From: Holtiella tumoricola
Lineage (GTDB): Bacteria; Bacillota; Clostridia; Lachnospirales; Cellulosilyticaceae
Direction: 5' to 3'
DNA length: 64,000 bases
NCBI RefSeq assembly: GCF_027857615.1
Contig: NZ_JAQIFT010000033.1
Coordinates: 1-64,000, forward strand
Made by a program: the position numbers and the translations under genes. The notes under the pieces are model-generated. The model did not search any database. It was given only the letters and a program-made list of their open reading frames with translations, and was not told where the DNA came from. This document shows, piece by piece, positions 55,362 through 63,998 of the stretch (positions within the stretch are counted from its first letter, which is position 1; the number at the start of each line of letters is the position of its first letter).

Positions 55362-55778
55362 ACTTCGGGGTGGTCTGAATTTAAGCTTGGTGATTTTTCT
55401 AGTGATGTTAGTGGTATCACAAATTTTCCATTAGATATAGCTGATGGATTTATCAGCGCTCTAAGTTATAAACTACCTATTTCTATTGGGTTTGATGCAG
55501 AAGGTACAGAGTTTACATTACTTTTAGATATTTATGATAGAGTTTCAATTATTTCTTATGATACCGAAGAAACCAAACTATATAAATGTAATATTACACA
55601 TAAAAAACTTGCAGATATGTTTTTAAATGATATGGCAAGAGATTTTACTAAGTATACAGAAGATAATTATTTTTTTGAATTTGAAAAAAGCTCACAGGAA
55701 GAATTTGTGAATAAATTGCTTAATAAGCTAAGAACTATAGAGGTTTTATTAAACAACAACAGCCATACTATTGTTTAA
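55362..55778 (+). pseudogene. 5'-truncated immunity-like gene
   Basis: An open frame of 138 codons without start codon or ribosome site (SGWSEFKLGDFSSDVSGITN; ISIGFDAEGTEFTLLL; VSIISYDTEETKLYKC). It resembles a beta-rich immunity-type family. It begins directly after the preceding stop and has lost its N-terminus, consistent with recombination between two cassettes. Confidence 0.6.
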
Positions 55779-55858
55779 GTAGACTTAATATCACAACATG
55801 AATATTTCGAGACATTTTCAAAACCACTACTACATAAAATTTCACTAATTATAAAATC

Positions 55859-55940
55859 AAAGTACTGTACTATTTTTTTGTACAGTGCTTTATCTCGTTA
55901 TATCCAAGTATAGTCCAAAGTAATCTTGCAAAGGATGGTG
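55859..55940 (+). repeat. Cassette intergenic module 5: hairpin plus conserved motif
   Basis: Hairpin AAAGTACTGTAC/GTACAGTGCTTT (55859-55891), then TATATCCAAGTATAG and the motif variant GTCCAAAGTAATCTTGCAAA and about 8 bases (55913-55940). It is followed by AATTTAAGAGTTGAAG at 55984, as in module 3. Confidence 0.75.
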
Positions 55941-56041
55941 GTCTAACTTAAGGACTCATAACGTTGATCCTTTCCACTATTAATAATTTAAGAGTTGAAG
56001 CTCTCACTTTAATATTGTAAACTTATTTTATATAAATACCG

Positions 56042-56112
56042 AAGAAAGCTTTTACGAAACAGTAACAAAAAAATTAAACGCTTATGGAACGAATTTATAT
56101 TAGTTTTAGGAG
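56042..56112 (+). promoter_or_regulatory. Conserved cassette leader sequence, copy 2
   Basis: AAGAAAGCTTTTACGAAACA, then AGTAAC, TTAAACGCTTATGGAACGAA and TTTATATTAG, ending at the AGGAGA site of the next gene. It matches the leader at 54721-54793 over most of its length. Confidence 0.6.
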
Positions 56113-56119
56113 ATAGATT

Positions 56120-56605
56120 ATGATAATGTTTGGTAATGACAGTGGTCTTGATACACACGCCCCATTTATTTTAGACATTCATGATAATATTGACAATGAA
56201 CTTTACATTATAGTTTCACTTTCTACTCTTGGAGAAAAAGACAGTAACCTTAGCGATGTAGTAGAAAATAAGGTTCTATTGGATATGCTGAAAGAAAGCT
56301 CCCCAATAGAAATTGATAATAACAATATTTTTGAAATAATCTTTGAAAAGTACATAATATATCAGACATTGAATGAGTCCTATTGTTTACATGATGAGTA
56401 CGAAATTGGACAAGGGAAATATTTTGTGGAAATACAGCGTTCTCATCTTCTTGATCAATTAGAAATTTTTGCTCCTGTTTGCACCGCTGATGAAGATGGT
56501 GAATACTATCCATACAAACCTAGACATTTTCGTATAATAAGTCAAAACCATATATTGGAAGTCATCTCTGATAAGCAACCGATTATAAGAAAAGTTGCAA
56601 AATAA
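56120..56605 (+). CDS. Cassette protein, unknown (161 residues)
   Basis: An acidic small protein (HAPFILDIHDNIDNELYIIV; DEYEIGQGKYFVEIQRSHLL; EYYPYKPRHFRIISQNHILE) with no recognised family. Size and position suggest the same class as its neighbours. The start at 56120 has AGGAGATAG upstream. Confidence 0.65.
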   Translation: MIMFGNDSGLDTHAPFILDIHDNIDNELYIIVSLSTLGEKDSNLSDVVENKVLLDMLKESSPIEIDNNNIFEIIFEKYIIYQTLNESYCLHDEYEIGQGKYFVEIQRSHLLDQLEIFAPVCTADEDGEYYPYKPRHFRIISQNHILEVISDKQPIIRKVAK

Positions 56606-57205
56606 TTGCATGGTTAAACTCATAAAATGAATAGAGGGTTATCCGAGGCCAATCGTGCAAACAGCTAGCCTACACGCACTGTACAGACTGCCTGACGTTG
56701 GATAACTACCATTGCTCTTAACCTCCAAGTGTAGGGACAGTCATAGTTTCACTTTCCTCAGATATGAGAATTATGTTTTTGTAAAACCCATATGAATAAA
56801 GGGCTTTTAAAGAAAAGAAAAAGCAGATTTTTAATTTTGGGTACAGCAAAGCTATCCCTCACCGACATCGTTCTAGCCATTTTTCTTTGAAAGATCACGT
56901 GGTTTAGATAGTAGTATAATCTCAATTGTGTCAGTACCACCGCTATAGGCGATTTAGTGCTGTGAGCACCCCCTCTGTACCACTTATTTAAACCTACTGG
57001 GCAAAATCTAACTAATTATGAAATTAAGGCACTGTACTATGTTGATTTAGTACAGTGCCTTTACTTGCTATACCCCGAGTATCTGCCAAAAGATACTTGC
57101 ATTAGGATAGTTAAGGCAAACGCTTTCATTATGATAGCATTTTGAAAAAAGGTGATTTTTGTAGTATAATTAATAATCTCATACTTTTAAAAGGAGGATA
57201 CTTAT
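56606..57205. other. Gene-free region with a structured segment and cassette module
   Basis: About 600 bp without a supported gene. A nested inverted repeat (GTTATCC/GGATAAC arms at 56638-56644 and 56700-56706, inner AGGC/GCCT) lies at its left end. The cassette module at 57026-57105 lies at the right. A 60-codon minus-strand frame at 56758 is not convincing. Confidence 0.4.
57026..57105 (+). repeat. Cassette intergenic module 6: hairpin plus diverged motif
   Basis: Perfect 13-nt hairpin AAGGCACTGTACT/AGTACAGTGCCTT (57026-57061), then a diverged motif CGAGTATCTGCCAAAAGATA and CTTGCATTAGGATAG ending near 57110. The hairpin arms match those of module 2 almost exactly. Confidence 0.65.
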
Positions 57206-58075
57206 ATGTTAGAAGCAACTTTTAGCCCTTTAATTCCAACTGAAAGTAGTTTAGATTTTTACAATGAATTCTATAACCAGTACTGTTTTATTCAAATAAA
57301 TGATATATTTCTATCATTTATAAAAGATAATCTTACACAGGATGGTAAGTCCAGCTTGGTTGAAACTTTAAATAATTTTAATGAAGATCAACGAACTGCT
57401 GCTGTTTACTCCATTGGCGCTATGACGATGAATCCGTCTTTGATGAGAAGAGTCCAAGAAAACAGGGGCATCTCTGTAGAACTTTTCAAAAGTTTAAGCT
57501 CAGATAATATTGACCCATTAGAGTGGTATCAAAAAACAATTGAATTTTCAATGCTATATGCAACTTGTGAACAGGCATTGAGGGAGTATCTTGTTTCAAA
57601 TGAAGTTGAAAGCACATCTATTAAAGAGGATAATATCTTAAATCTTCTTTTTAAAAAACTAACAGATCTTTCATTAAGAGACAAATTCCTAACAGAACTT
57701 TCAAATGCAACATCTAACATAATTAAATCTGAGAATGAATTAAAATCAACATGGAAATACTTTACCGTATTTCGTCATGATTTAGCACACGCAGGTGGTA
57801 GAAGTACCAATAGAATTAAGGACAAGATGAATGATGTAATTGAAAAAAACAAAAAAGAATTTGATAACGTAAATAGTGCCATGTTCTTAGAATTACCAGA
57901 CGAATATGAGTTTTTTTTCACCAATCCATTTGAAAGTCTTTTTGTTACTATATCTGATATACACTTAAATTTTTTCAGAAATATGACCATTATAATTATA
58001 GAAAGCCTTGAGAGAACACACAATCCAAAACCATACGAAATAGACAATTTCGATCCGTATAAATTACCCAACTGA
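57206..58075 (+). CDS. HEPN-like protein (cassette, last gene)
   Basis: A 289-residue mainly helical protein. The segment TVFRHDLAHAGG contains an Arg-x4-His pattern like the catalytic motif of HEPN RNases and the preceding helices fit that fold, but the match is weak. If correct, this could be a toxin or defence protein. The start has AAAGGAGG upstream. It is followed immediately by a strong terminator, ending the island. Confidence 0.6.
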   Translation: MLEATFSPLIPTESSLDFYNEFYNQYCFIQINDIFLSFIKDNLTQDGKSSLVETLNNFNEDQRTAAVYSIGAMTMNPSLMRRVQENRGISVELFKSLSSDNIDPLEWYQKTIEFSMLYATCEQALREYLVSNEVESTSIKEDNILNLLFKKLTDLSLRDKFLTELSNATSNIIKSENELKSTWKYFTVFRHDLAHAGGRSTNRIKDKMNDVIEKNKKEFDNVNSAMFLELPDEYEFFFTNPFESLFVTISDIHLNFFRNMTIIIIESLERTHNPKPYEIDNFDPYKLPN

Positions 58076-58079
58076 AATA

Positions 58080-58109
58080 AAGCTGTGCCAGTGTAATTTG
58101 GCACAGCTT
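58080..58109 (+). terminator. Terminator at the right edge of the cargo island
   Basis: Perfect 11-nt arms AAGCTGTGCCA/TGGCACAGCTT with an 8-nt loop and ATATTTTT after. It separates the plus-strand cassette array from the minus-strand pilin-like gene. Confidence 0.85.
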
Positions 58110-58119
58110 ATATTTTTAC

Positions 58120-58461
58120 CTACAAGCCAATTACATCCCAAATATACAGTGGAGCAGTTAGGGTAAACACTAAACAAGCAAAAAGAATTGCCGGAGCTGC
58201 CCACTCAAATTGGCCTGATTTGCGATAATCAAAATAACTTAATCCTAACTTGGCAAAGAAAAATACGGCCAAAATGAGATCGATTGCTGGGAATACTACC
58301 TTGTTAACTACTGTCTTGATCTGTCCTGAGGCATCATTCCAAGTGTTTTCAATTGCTCCTGCTACATCTCCTTTCCCCGCTGCAAAAGCTGTGGTGCTGA
58401 AAGCAAAACACACAAGCAGTGCAACCACAAGGCAAAGTACATACTTCTTGTTTTTTGTCAT
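58120..58461 (-). CDS. Pilin-like transfer protein (VirB2/DUF3852-like)
   Basis: The 113-residue protein has a signal peptide (about 1-28, cleavage after AFAA) followed by two membrane helices (about 50-70 and 86-108), the shape of VirB2/TrbC-type pilins. It is the last transfer gene before the cargo island. The start has GGTGGATTTT upstream. Confidence 0.75.
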   Translation of the reverse strand: MTKNKKYVLCLVVALLVCFAFSTTAFAAGKGDVAGAIENTWNDASGQIKTVVNKVVFPAIDLILAVFFFAKLGLSYFDYRKSGQFEWAAPAILFACLVFTLTAPLYIWDVIGL

Positions 58462-58493
58462 AAATTAAAATCCACCTTTCTGTTTAATAGCAA

Positions 58494-58539
58494 AAGCCTT
58501 GCATGGTAAGAGCATACGTTACTCTCATTTGCAAGGCTT
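58494..58539 (-). terminator. Hairpin between pilin-like gene and ART-like gene
   Basis: AAGCCTTGCA/TGCAAGGCTT arms with a partly paired loop and TTTT on the minus strand. It probably is a partial terminator or mRNA-stability element upstream of the pilin gene. Confidence 0.6.
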
Positions 58540-58548
58540 CACTTAATT

Positions 58549-58959
58549 CTAATATTTCAGGGTTTGCTGAAACTTTAAATCCCCACGGTATCCAAGCTTT
58601 AAGTTGCTGAATTCTTCTGCCAGTGCTTTTTGCTTATTTGTGCATCCGCTGTCGACTTCTTGATTCCACTTTACAGATTCGCCATTTTGATACCTGGGTG
58701 TAAGTTTCAAAATACCAAAGTCATCGGGAGCGAACTTTGGATACCTCATGGGCAGTCCATTGACACCGAGATACAGACCGCCCTCGTTTATCACCGTTAG
58801 CTCCATCAAACGCAGAGTATCTTCCAAGGAAGCACAAAACCAACACTTCTTATCTCTATACCTCCGTATTTTACCGTCTGACAGGATACTGCCCAAATTC
58901 TCCTTTTTCGTATAATGATACACTTCTGACTGTGGTGCTTTAATACGTTCATAAGCCAT
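58549..58959 (-). CDS. Conserved ICE protein with ADP-ribosyltransferase-like features
   Basis: The 136-residue protein starts MAYERIKAPQSEVYHYTKKE and contains YHYTKKENLGSILSDGKIRR. That resembles the HYT...IL..G opening of small ADP-ribosyltransferase-like folds; the match is weak. It occurs with VirB2-type pilins in clostridial elements as I recall. Its start overlaps the end of the preceding gene (GGAGG upstream). The function is unknown. Confidence 0.55.
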   Translation of the reverse strand: MAYERIKAPQSEVYHYTKKENLGSILSDGKIRRYRDKKCWFCASLEDTLRLMELTVINEGGLYLGVNGLPMRYPKFAPDDFGILKLTPRYQNGESVKWNQEVDSGCTNKQKALAEEFSNLKLGYRGDLKFQQTLKY

Positions 58960-60649
58960 AGATATCCTCCTTGTTACGGTTTAGAGGTGCCACATGCCAG
59001 TCATCCCATAATGAGCCACGGATGATTAAACTGTCGGTTAGATTCGCTGAAAGCATACCCACTGGTGTCCAACTATCAATTACCCATGTATTGACTTCAT
59101 AGGCTCCGTTAGGCATCCAAATGGGTGTAAAATGGGTGTGGTTTTTATAGGTGGAATAATGGTTTTTCTGAAATTCAAATTGTCCACTACCCATACGTTC
59201 TAATAGTCGCCAATAGGTTTTGTAGTTAAATTCAGGGAAATAGCTGACAGCATTTTGTGGCTTGCTGACAGCCGAGCTTTGATTGGTACTGACCGATGAA
59301 GATACCTTTTGGTTGATGCCGTACCCTGATTTCATAACACGACCACTGGCAGTTGGATTTTTACTGTCACAGGTAATATTCATATTAGCAGAAAAGGTCG
59401 CATAATAGCGGTTCAAATCGAACTCCCACCATCCATGGTCACACCACCAATATCCATCTTCACTGTTGCCGTGGCGCACCCAATATTCCTGCCACCGTGG
59501 GTACCAAATGCTCCAATCTGCCCTTGTTTTTTCTTCTCTTTGTGGAACAGGCTCTTGACGAAAACGATCATTTCGGTCATCTGCAACAGGATTTGGAGGT
59601 GGGTTCTTATCAAGGTCAACGATCTTACAATTGATAGTTGTCTTGTTCGTTCCTCCGGGGCCTCGCACCGATACATTGATTACCATATCTTGCTCCGTAT
59701 CGGGTGTTTTCCACTTCACCCAAGCAAGCTGGCTGTCACCCTCGGGGTAATAAACATTACCTACATTGTAAGTTCTGCCATCAATATAAAAGCTAACATT
59801 TGTAGGATTGTCAGGATCAGACTGACCACCACTAACCATCACTGATGTGATGACCTCGGTATTGACACGATATTCATAATCATAGGTGGATACCAACGGT
59901 GGTTCCGGCTGCTCGGTAAATCGCACAATACCGAGTCCAAGGGAGGATTTAATATCTGCGTTGGAAGCTGCTTTGGTTTTACTTCCGTTCCATGCAGAAT
60001 AGCCAAGATCGGACACTTCAAGGAACATGGCAAGAGGAAGGTTTTTATGGCTGAGTGAAACCATACGTCTACGAAGCAAACCATTTACTTGCTCATCATA
60101 GAGAGCTGCCTCGGTAGCAGTGGTTGCAACCATTACACCCTCGAACTTGTAAATTGCCAATGGTTCTAGTAATAACTTGTAATCTCCACCGATTAGCACC
60201 TCGTAGTTCATACCTGTTAAATTTGCAATGGAACGAATTACCTGCTCATCAGTAAAATAGCTTTTTATTGCTGCAATGTTGTTTCTACCATTGGAACTTA
60301 CAATACGAGGTAATGCTTGTGAGGGTTTGTAAAATAAATAAGCACTTTTACTTGGTGTTAATCCCATTCCATTGGTATAGCTAAGTTTACTTACTTTTCC
60401 AAAATGCAATCGCACATTAGTAGGTGATTTATTTGTCAAATCTATTGGTGTTGTCACAGGCGAATGGGTTTCTGCTTTTACTACCGTTACTCGGACTCCA
60501 TCATCTCCAAACCACACGTTAGTGCTTGTGCCACTTCCCATGCCACCGCCACCGCCATCTAAATTTCCATCCCCTACAGCAAATGCAGGAACAGAAAAGC
60601 AAAACACAATGGCAAGGATTAGACATAGTGAGGCTAGTGTTTTTCTCAT
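58949..60649 (-). CDS. Large secreted protein of the transfer module
   Basis: The 566-residue protein has a signal peptide (about 1-25, SVPAFA). A Gly-rich linker follows, then several beta-rich regions. A Trp/Tyr-rich central part (WSIWYPRWQEYWVRHGN; YWWCDHGWWEF) and a long C-terminus complete it. It corresponds to the large exported protein of clostridial transfer modules and may be a surface adhesin or pilus tip for mating-pair contact. The start has AAAGGAGAG upstream. Confidence 0.7.
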   Translation of the reverse strand: MRKTLASLCLILAIVFCFSVPAFAVGDGNLDGGGGGMGSGTSTNVWFGDDGVRVTVVKAETHSPVTTPIDLTNKSPTNVRLHFGKVSKLSYTNGMGLTPSKSAYLFYKPSQALPRIVSSNGRNNIAAIKSYFTDEQVIRSIANLTGMNYEVLIGGDYKLLLEPLAIYKFEGVMVATTATEAALYDEQVNGLLRRRMVSLSHKNLPLAMFLEVSDLGYSAWNGSKTKAASNADIKSSLGLGIVRFTEQPEPPLVSTYDYEYRVNTEVITSVMVSGGQSDPDNPTNVSFYIDGRTYNVGNVYYPEGDSQLAWVKWKTPDTEQDMVINVSVRGPGGTNKTTINCKIVDLDKNPPPNPVADDRNDRFRQEPVPQREEKTRADWSIWYPRWQEYWVRHGNSEDGYWWCDHGWWEFDLNRYYATFSANMNITCDSKNPTASGRVMKSGYGINQKVSSSVSTNQSSAVSKPQNAVSYFPEFNYKTYWRLLERMGSGQFEFQKNHYSTYKNHTHFTPIWMPNGAYEVNTWVIDSWTPVGMLSANLTDSLIIRGSLWDDWHVAPLNRNKEDIYGL

Positions 60650-60674
60650 AGAAACTCTCCTTTCTGCAAAGAAA

Positions 60675-60702
60675 AAAATGCACCGCCTTTGCAGTGCATT
60701 TT
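60675..60702 (-). terminator. Terminator before the secreted-protein gene
   Basis: AAAATGCACTGC/GCGGTGCATTTT arms with an AAAG loop, then TTTC on the minus strand, between the DUF6550-like gene and the secreted-protein gene. Confidence 0.65.
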
Positions 60703-60719
60703 CTTTGCTTATTTATGTT

Positions 60720-61280
60720 TTAGTCCATAATGCCGACTTTATTTCCGTTCTCATACATATCCTCAGCAACGCTTCCATGTCCATCGCCTACATCATCAAT
60801 CCAACCAAACCCCGGCACATAGATTTTACCATCACTTTTATCCCCACTTTGAGGCTGATTATCAGCCTTTGGTGGTGTAACTGGCTTTTCTACCTTGTCG
60901 TGATCCTGAACCTTATCATTTTCCGTCACGGGATCACCATTGGGTTTCTGATTTTGGTTGGTCAGTTCTTCTTCTGTGTAGGTAGGCTTTTCGGGTATAT
61001 TGGGCTGGATGGTTTGGTCGGTGCCTATGTCATCACCGTTTGAATTTTCGGATTGCTCGGGAACTTTGATGTCAGGCACGGTGGTGTCATTTTCTTTCTC
61101 TGTGATATCTAGTGTTTCCACCACCACACTCTGCCCATCATTGTTTTGTGGTGGAATCTCCACATCGTTTATTGGTGCAATTCTGAACTGTCCTGTAATC
61201 AATGTAATGAGAAGTGCACTCACAGCAAGTCCTCCTGCAACTGTCAACCATTTCTTTGTTTTATCGTTCATATTTTTCAT
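60720..61280 (-). CDS. Membrane-anchored hydrophilic protein (DUF6550-like)
   Basis: The 186-residue protein has one N-terminal membrane helix (about 12-30) and a long acidic, Gln/Pro-rich extracellular region, ending in DGKIYVPGFGWIDDVG. It matches the DUF6550-type proteins of clostridial transfer operons (family label from memory). The start has AGGAGG upstream. It is probably a surface-exposed part of the Tad-like apparatus. Confidence 0.7.
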   Translation of the reverse strand: MKNMNDKTKKWLTVAGGLAVSALLITLITGQFRIAPINDVEIPPQNNDGQSVVVETLDITEKENDTTVPDIKVPEQSENSNGDDIGTDQTIQPNIPEKPTYTEEELTNQNQKPNGDPVTENDKVQDHDKVEKPVTPPKADNQPQSGDKSDGKIYVPGFGWIDDVGDGHGSVAEDMYENGNKVGIMD

Positions 61281-61369
61281 AAGCGTTATCCTCCTGTATT
61301 TTTGTTAAGCCACACATTACCATAGAAAGCAAATAATAGCTACTGAAAGATTTAGACATTATAACAATG

Positions 61370-61921
61370 TTAAAATTTCGGTGTATAACCGGCACTATTT
61401 TTCACCTTAATCTGCATCGGTGGCAGAAGTTTTCCACCAAAGGAGACAGGGACTTCAAGCATAATAGTGCTGTCAATTTTGAACCTTTCACCGTCACGGT
61501 CTGCTGTGGCAAGAGGTGCATTCTCAATATCTACATTAAGATTCCATATCCGAAACTGCATTTCCGTAGTATCGCTTACACCCTTGACGTGATAATCATT
61601 CTCTACCGAAAGACCTAGTATATTATCTATTTTATCATAAATATCGCCATAATCAATGGATTCCTCAAAGTCCTCTGTCGATGGCTGATAACCGCCCGAA
61701 TACCCCTCTCTTACACCATGGTACACTTCATCATAGTTCTCTACCACCGTTGAAATGACCGCATCTTGCAAGGCATCTCGTACACCCTGTGCCACAATCA
61801 TGAGACGAAAGTATTCAGAGATACCCGTAAAAATCATTACCAGTATAAGGGTGATTGCAACAGCTAAAGGATAACCGTTGCCACGGTTGTTTTTAAGTGA
61901 ATGATTTAGTTTTCTAATCAT
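61370..61921 (-). CDS. TadE-like pseudopilin
   Basis: The roughly 183-residue protein has a short leader and a prepilin-like hydrophobic helix (NNRGNGYPLAVAITLILVMI, cleavage context G/Y). A globular C-terminal domain follows. It resembles TadE/TadF minor pilins. The ATG at 61921 has AAAGGAGA upstream. Confidence 0.8.
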   Translation of the reverse strand: MIRKLNHSLKNNRGNGYPLAVAITLILVMIFTGISEYFRLMIVAQGVRDALQDAVISTVVENYDEVYHGVREGYSGGYQPSTEDFEESIDYGDIYDKIDNILGLSVENDYHVKGVSDTTEMQFRIWNLNVDIENAPLATADRDGERFKIDSTIMLEVPVSFGGKLLPPMQIKVKNSAGYTPKF

Positions 61922-62011
61922 TATTCTCCTTTCCACGAAATTCGGTCGCAGGTACAAAGGTATAAATTAAGACAATTTTTGTATGTGAAATTTGATCCAG
62001 CATCACGCTGG

Positions 62012-62416
62012 TCATTTCCAGTACACCTCACTTTTTCCTATAGCTTCACCTCTGATGGTAACAGGAAATGAGCCAAACTCTCCAAACAGGCCGATATCCA
62101 TACGATAGATTACCACAACAGAAATTTCCTCGTTCAACTGGATACGTCCCGTGCGAGACCAACTCACTTCGGGAGCGATACCTGTCTTTTCTACAAGGAG
62201 CTGTTCTCGCCTTGCTGTTTCAGAGCCAATTCGCCCTACAATCTCAGCTTCACGAACAAGTTCAGTTGCAAAGGTATCTACCTTTTGCTTGGCGATGTAG
62301 GCTGGAAATACTTTAACAGCTAAGGCAATAACGATCATGGCACAAAGAACAAGCACCACCACATCAATATATCCCTCACCACGGTTGTTTTTTATTGACT
62401 TTCGTAATCTGTTCAT
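62012..62416 (-). CDS. DUF4320/TadE-like pseudopilin
   Basis: The 134-residue protein has a prepilin-like N-terminus (KNNRGEGYIDVVVLVLCAM) and a small extracytoplasmic domain, as in DUF4320 proteins of transfer operons. The start at 62416 has AAAGGAGAG upstream. Like the TadE-like neighbour it should be processed by a prepilin peptidase that is not in the window. Confidence 0.8.
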   Translation of the reverse strand: MNRLRKSIKNNRGEGYIDVVVLVLCAMIVIALAVKVFPAYIAKQKVDTFATELVREAEIVGRIGSETARREQLLVEKTGIAPEVSWSRTGRIQLNEEISVVVIYRMDIGLFGEFGSFPVTIRGEAIGKSEVYWK

Positions 62417-62508
62417 TTGCTCTCCTTTCATTTTTTTGTCACAGACACAAAGCTTTAAGTTATCCATAAATTTTGTGTGCGAATTGCGTGGCGATGCTCA
62501 CAGCCCTC

Positions 62509-63390
62509 CTACAACATTCCACCAAGGGAACGGATAATCTCAAAGATAATGACCACCATATACATCATGAGGAAACACATCAGCATGAGGAAGCTGAACA
62601 CTCGGATTTTTGGCGGTATCTTCAAAGCTTCGGCTTTTAGTCGCTGCAGTTCTAACTGTTTCATATCGTGGGAGAGCATTTGAAAGTACATCCCCCCATC
62701 ATCACCACGAAGCACACCGATTAGACCTCTTGTGATGTCAGATAACATGTGGGAATTCAGTCTTGACTCAAAACGTGTGAGAGCTGCCTCGTAGCTTGAG
62801 GAACGCATATCAGCCGTTACAATATCAAGCTCTCTTGCAAAGTCCTCGCCTGCATTTTTCTTGTAGTGTTCAAGCATAGAGAGGACATCTCGGCTCGCCT
62901 TTAGCTCCTGTGTAATGGTGGCTACAAAGCGTGGCAGCTCCACTTCAATTTTTTCTCGCTTTGCAGATAGCTTTTCATCTGCTTTGCGAATTTCCTTGAA
63001 ATAGACAATCACTGCAAGGAACAACACCACGGGAGCAAGAAGCGGGAACACCAAAAGACAAGGGAATATGGCAAGAACAATCAATCCTGCTTTTAAGATG
63101 ACATTCGCCATAAATTCCTCTGCGGTTTCTTTCATGCCTGCAGCATTTAAGGTGTTCTGCATACGGATTTTTTTGTACTCATCCATAGGCAGATATTTGG
63201 CAAGCTTTACTGCCCATCCGCTGATTAAGGCATCTATACTTTTGGCTTTTTCGCCACTTTGCTTTGTAGCAGAAAGCATTGCCTTTCCTGTTCGAAGGCT
63301 TGGTAGCTTTAGCACATCGGCAAGGATAAAGAATAGCCCTACACCAAACAATGTGCCAAAAAGTAAAATTAAGAATTGCAATGATTTCAC
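62509..63390 (-). CDS. TadC-like type II/IV secretion membrane protein
   Basis: The 293-residue protein has about three membrane segments and a central cytoplasmic region of the GspF/TadC type (EVELPRFVATITQELKASRDVLSMLEHY; FESRLNSHMLSDITRGLIGVLRG). It forms the inner-membrane platform for the Tad-like pilus. It overlaps the TadB-like gene by 4 bp. Confidence 0.85.
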   Translation of the reverse strand: MKSLQFLILLFGTLFGVGLFFILADVLKLPSLRTGKAMLSATKQSGEKAKSIDALISGWAVKLAKYLPMDEYKKIRMQNTLNAAGMKETAEEFMANVILKAGLIVLAIFPCLLVFPLLAPVVLFLAVIVYFKEIRKADEKLSAKREKIEVELPRFVATITQELKASRDVLSMLEHYKKNAGEDFARELDIVTADMRSSSYEAALTRFESRLNSHMLSDITRGLIGVLRGDDGGMYFQMLSHDMKQLELQRLKAEALKIPPKIRVFSFLMLMCFLMMYMVVIIFEIIRSLGGML

Positions 63391-63998
63391 CTCCTATACT
63401 CTATAGGCTGTGTTAACTTGATGACACGAGCCATGGATACAAACATGATGATAAAACAAACAGCAAGAACCATTTGCCCCGGTGCAGTATACATGAGTGT
63501 GCCGTACCAGTCCTTGTTTAAGAAGTACAGCAATGGGATGTTAGATAGCATTAGGATTTGCATGGAGATAAACTCTTTTCTCGGCTCAAAGACCAAGTTC
63601 TCCAGTTCACCGTTTACCACTCGCATATCACTTAGCTTTGTCACAATCGGCGTCAAGGTGCTTTTCAGACTGCGGTCATGCTGACAGGCAATCATGGCAT
63701 CGCACCATTCACGGAATACAGCATTATCTATCTGTTCACGCATAGCCACAAGTGCTGCTATAATGTCTGGATTGATCATCTTAATGCGGTAGGTAAAAGC
63801 CTTAAATACCGACAGTACAGGTGGGTTTAAGTATCCGATGTTTTCCTCTACGGCTGTTACAATATCCTCATTTCGCAGGTATGCAGTGGTGATAATGGAA
63901 AGAGCCGTTTCAAGCTCTGAGGCAATATCTTTCTTGAAGTGGGATTGGGTAAGGCGCACATACCAAAAGGGCAACATCATACACCCGATTGCAAGCAC
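63387..63998 (-). CDS. TadB-like secretion membrane protein, partial
   Basis: At least 203 residues of a GspF/TadB-type platform protein (ASELETALSIITTAYLRNEDI; FREWCDAMIACQHDRSLKS), with C-terminal membrane segments. The N-terminus lies beyond position 64000. A TadA/VirB11-type ATPase gene would be expected further right. Confidence 0.85.
   Translation of the reverse strand: MLAIGCMMLPFWYVRLTQSHFKKDIASELETALSIITTAYLRNEDIVTAVEENIGYLNPPVLSVFKAFTYRIKMINPDIIAALVAMREQIDNAVFREWCDAMIACQHDRSLKSTLTPIVTKLSDMRVVNGELENLVFEPRKEFISMQILMLSNIPLLYFLNKDWYGTLMYTAPGQMVLAVCFIIMFVSMARVIKLTQPIEYRR

Noticed and set aside
56758..56940. 60-codon minus-strand ORF
   Set aside because: No clear ribosome site or family; composition like the surrounding non-coding DNA.
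48849..57105. Integron-type attC sites
   Set aside because: Modules are hairpin plus a separate conserved motif, not the attC palindrome with RYYYAAC/GTTRRRY, and no tyrosine integrase is in the window.
59435..59845. 136-codon plus-strand ORF
   Set aside because: Shadow frame of the large secreted protein gene.
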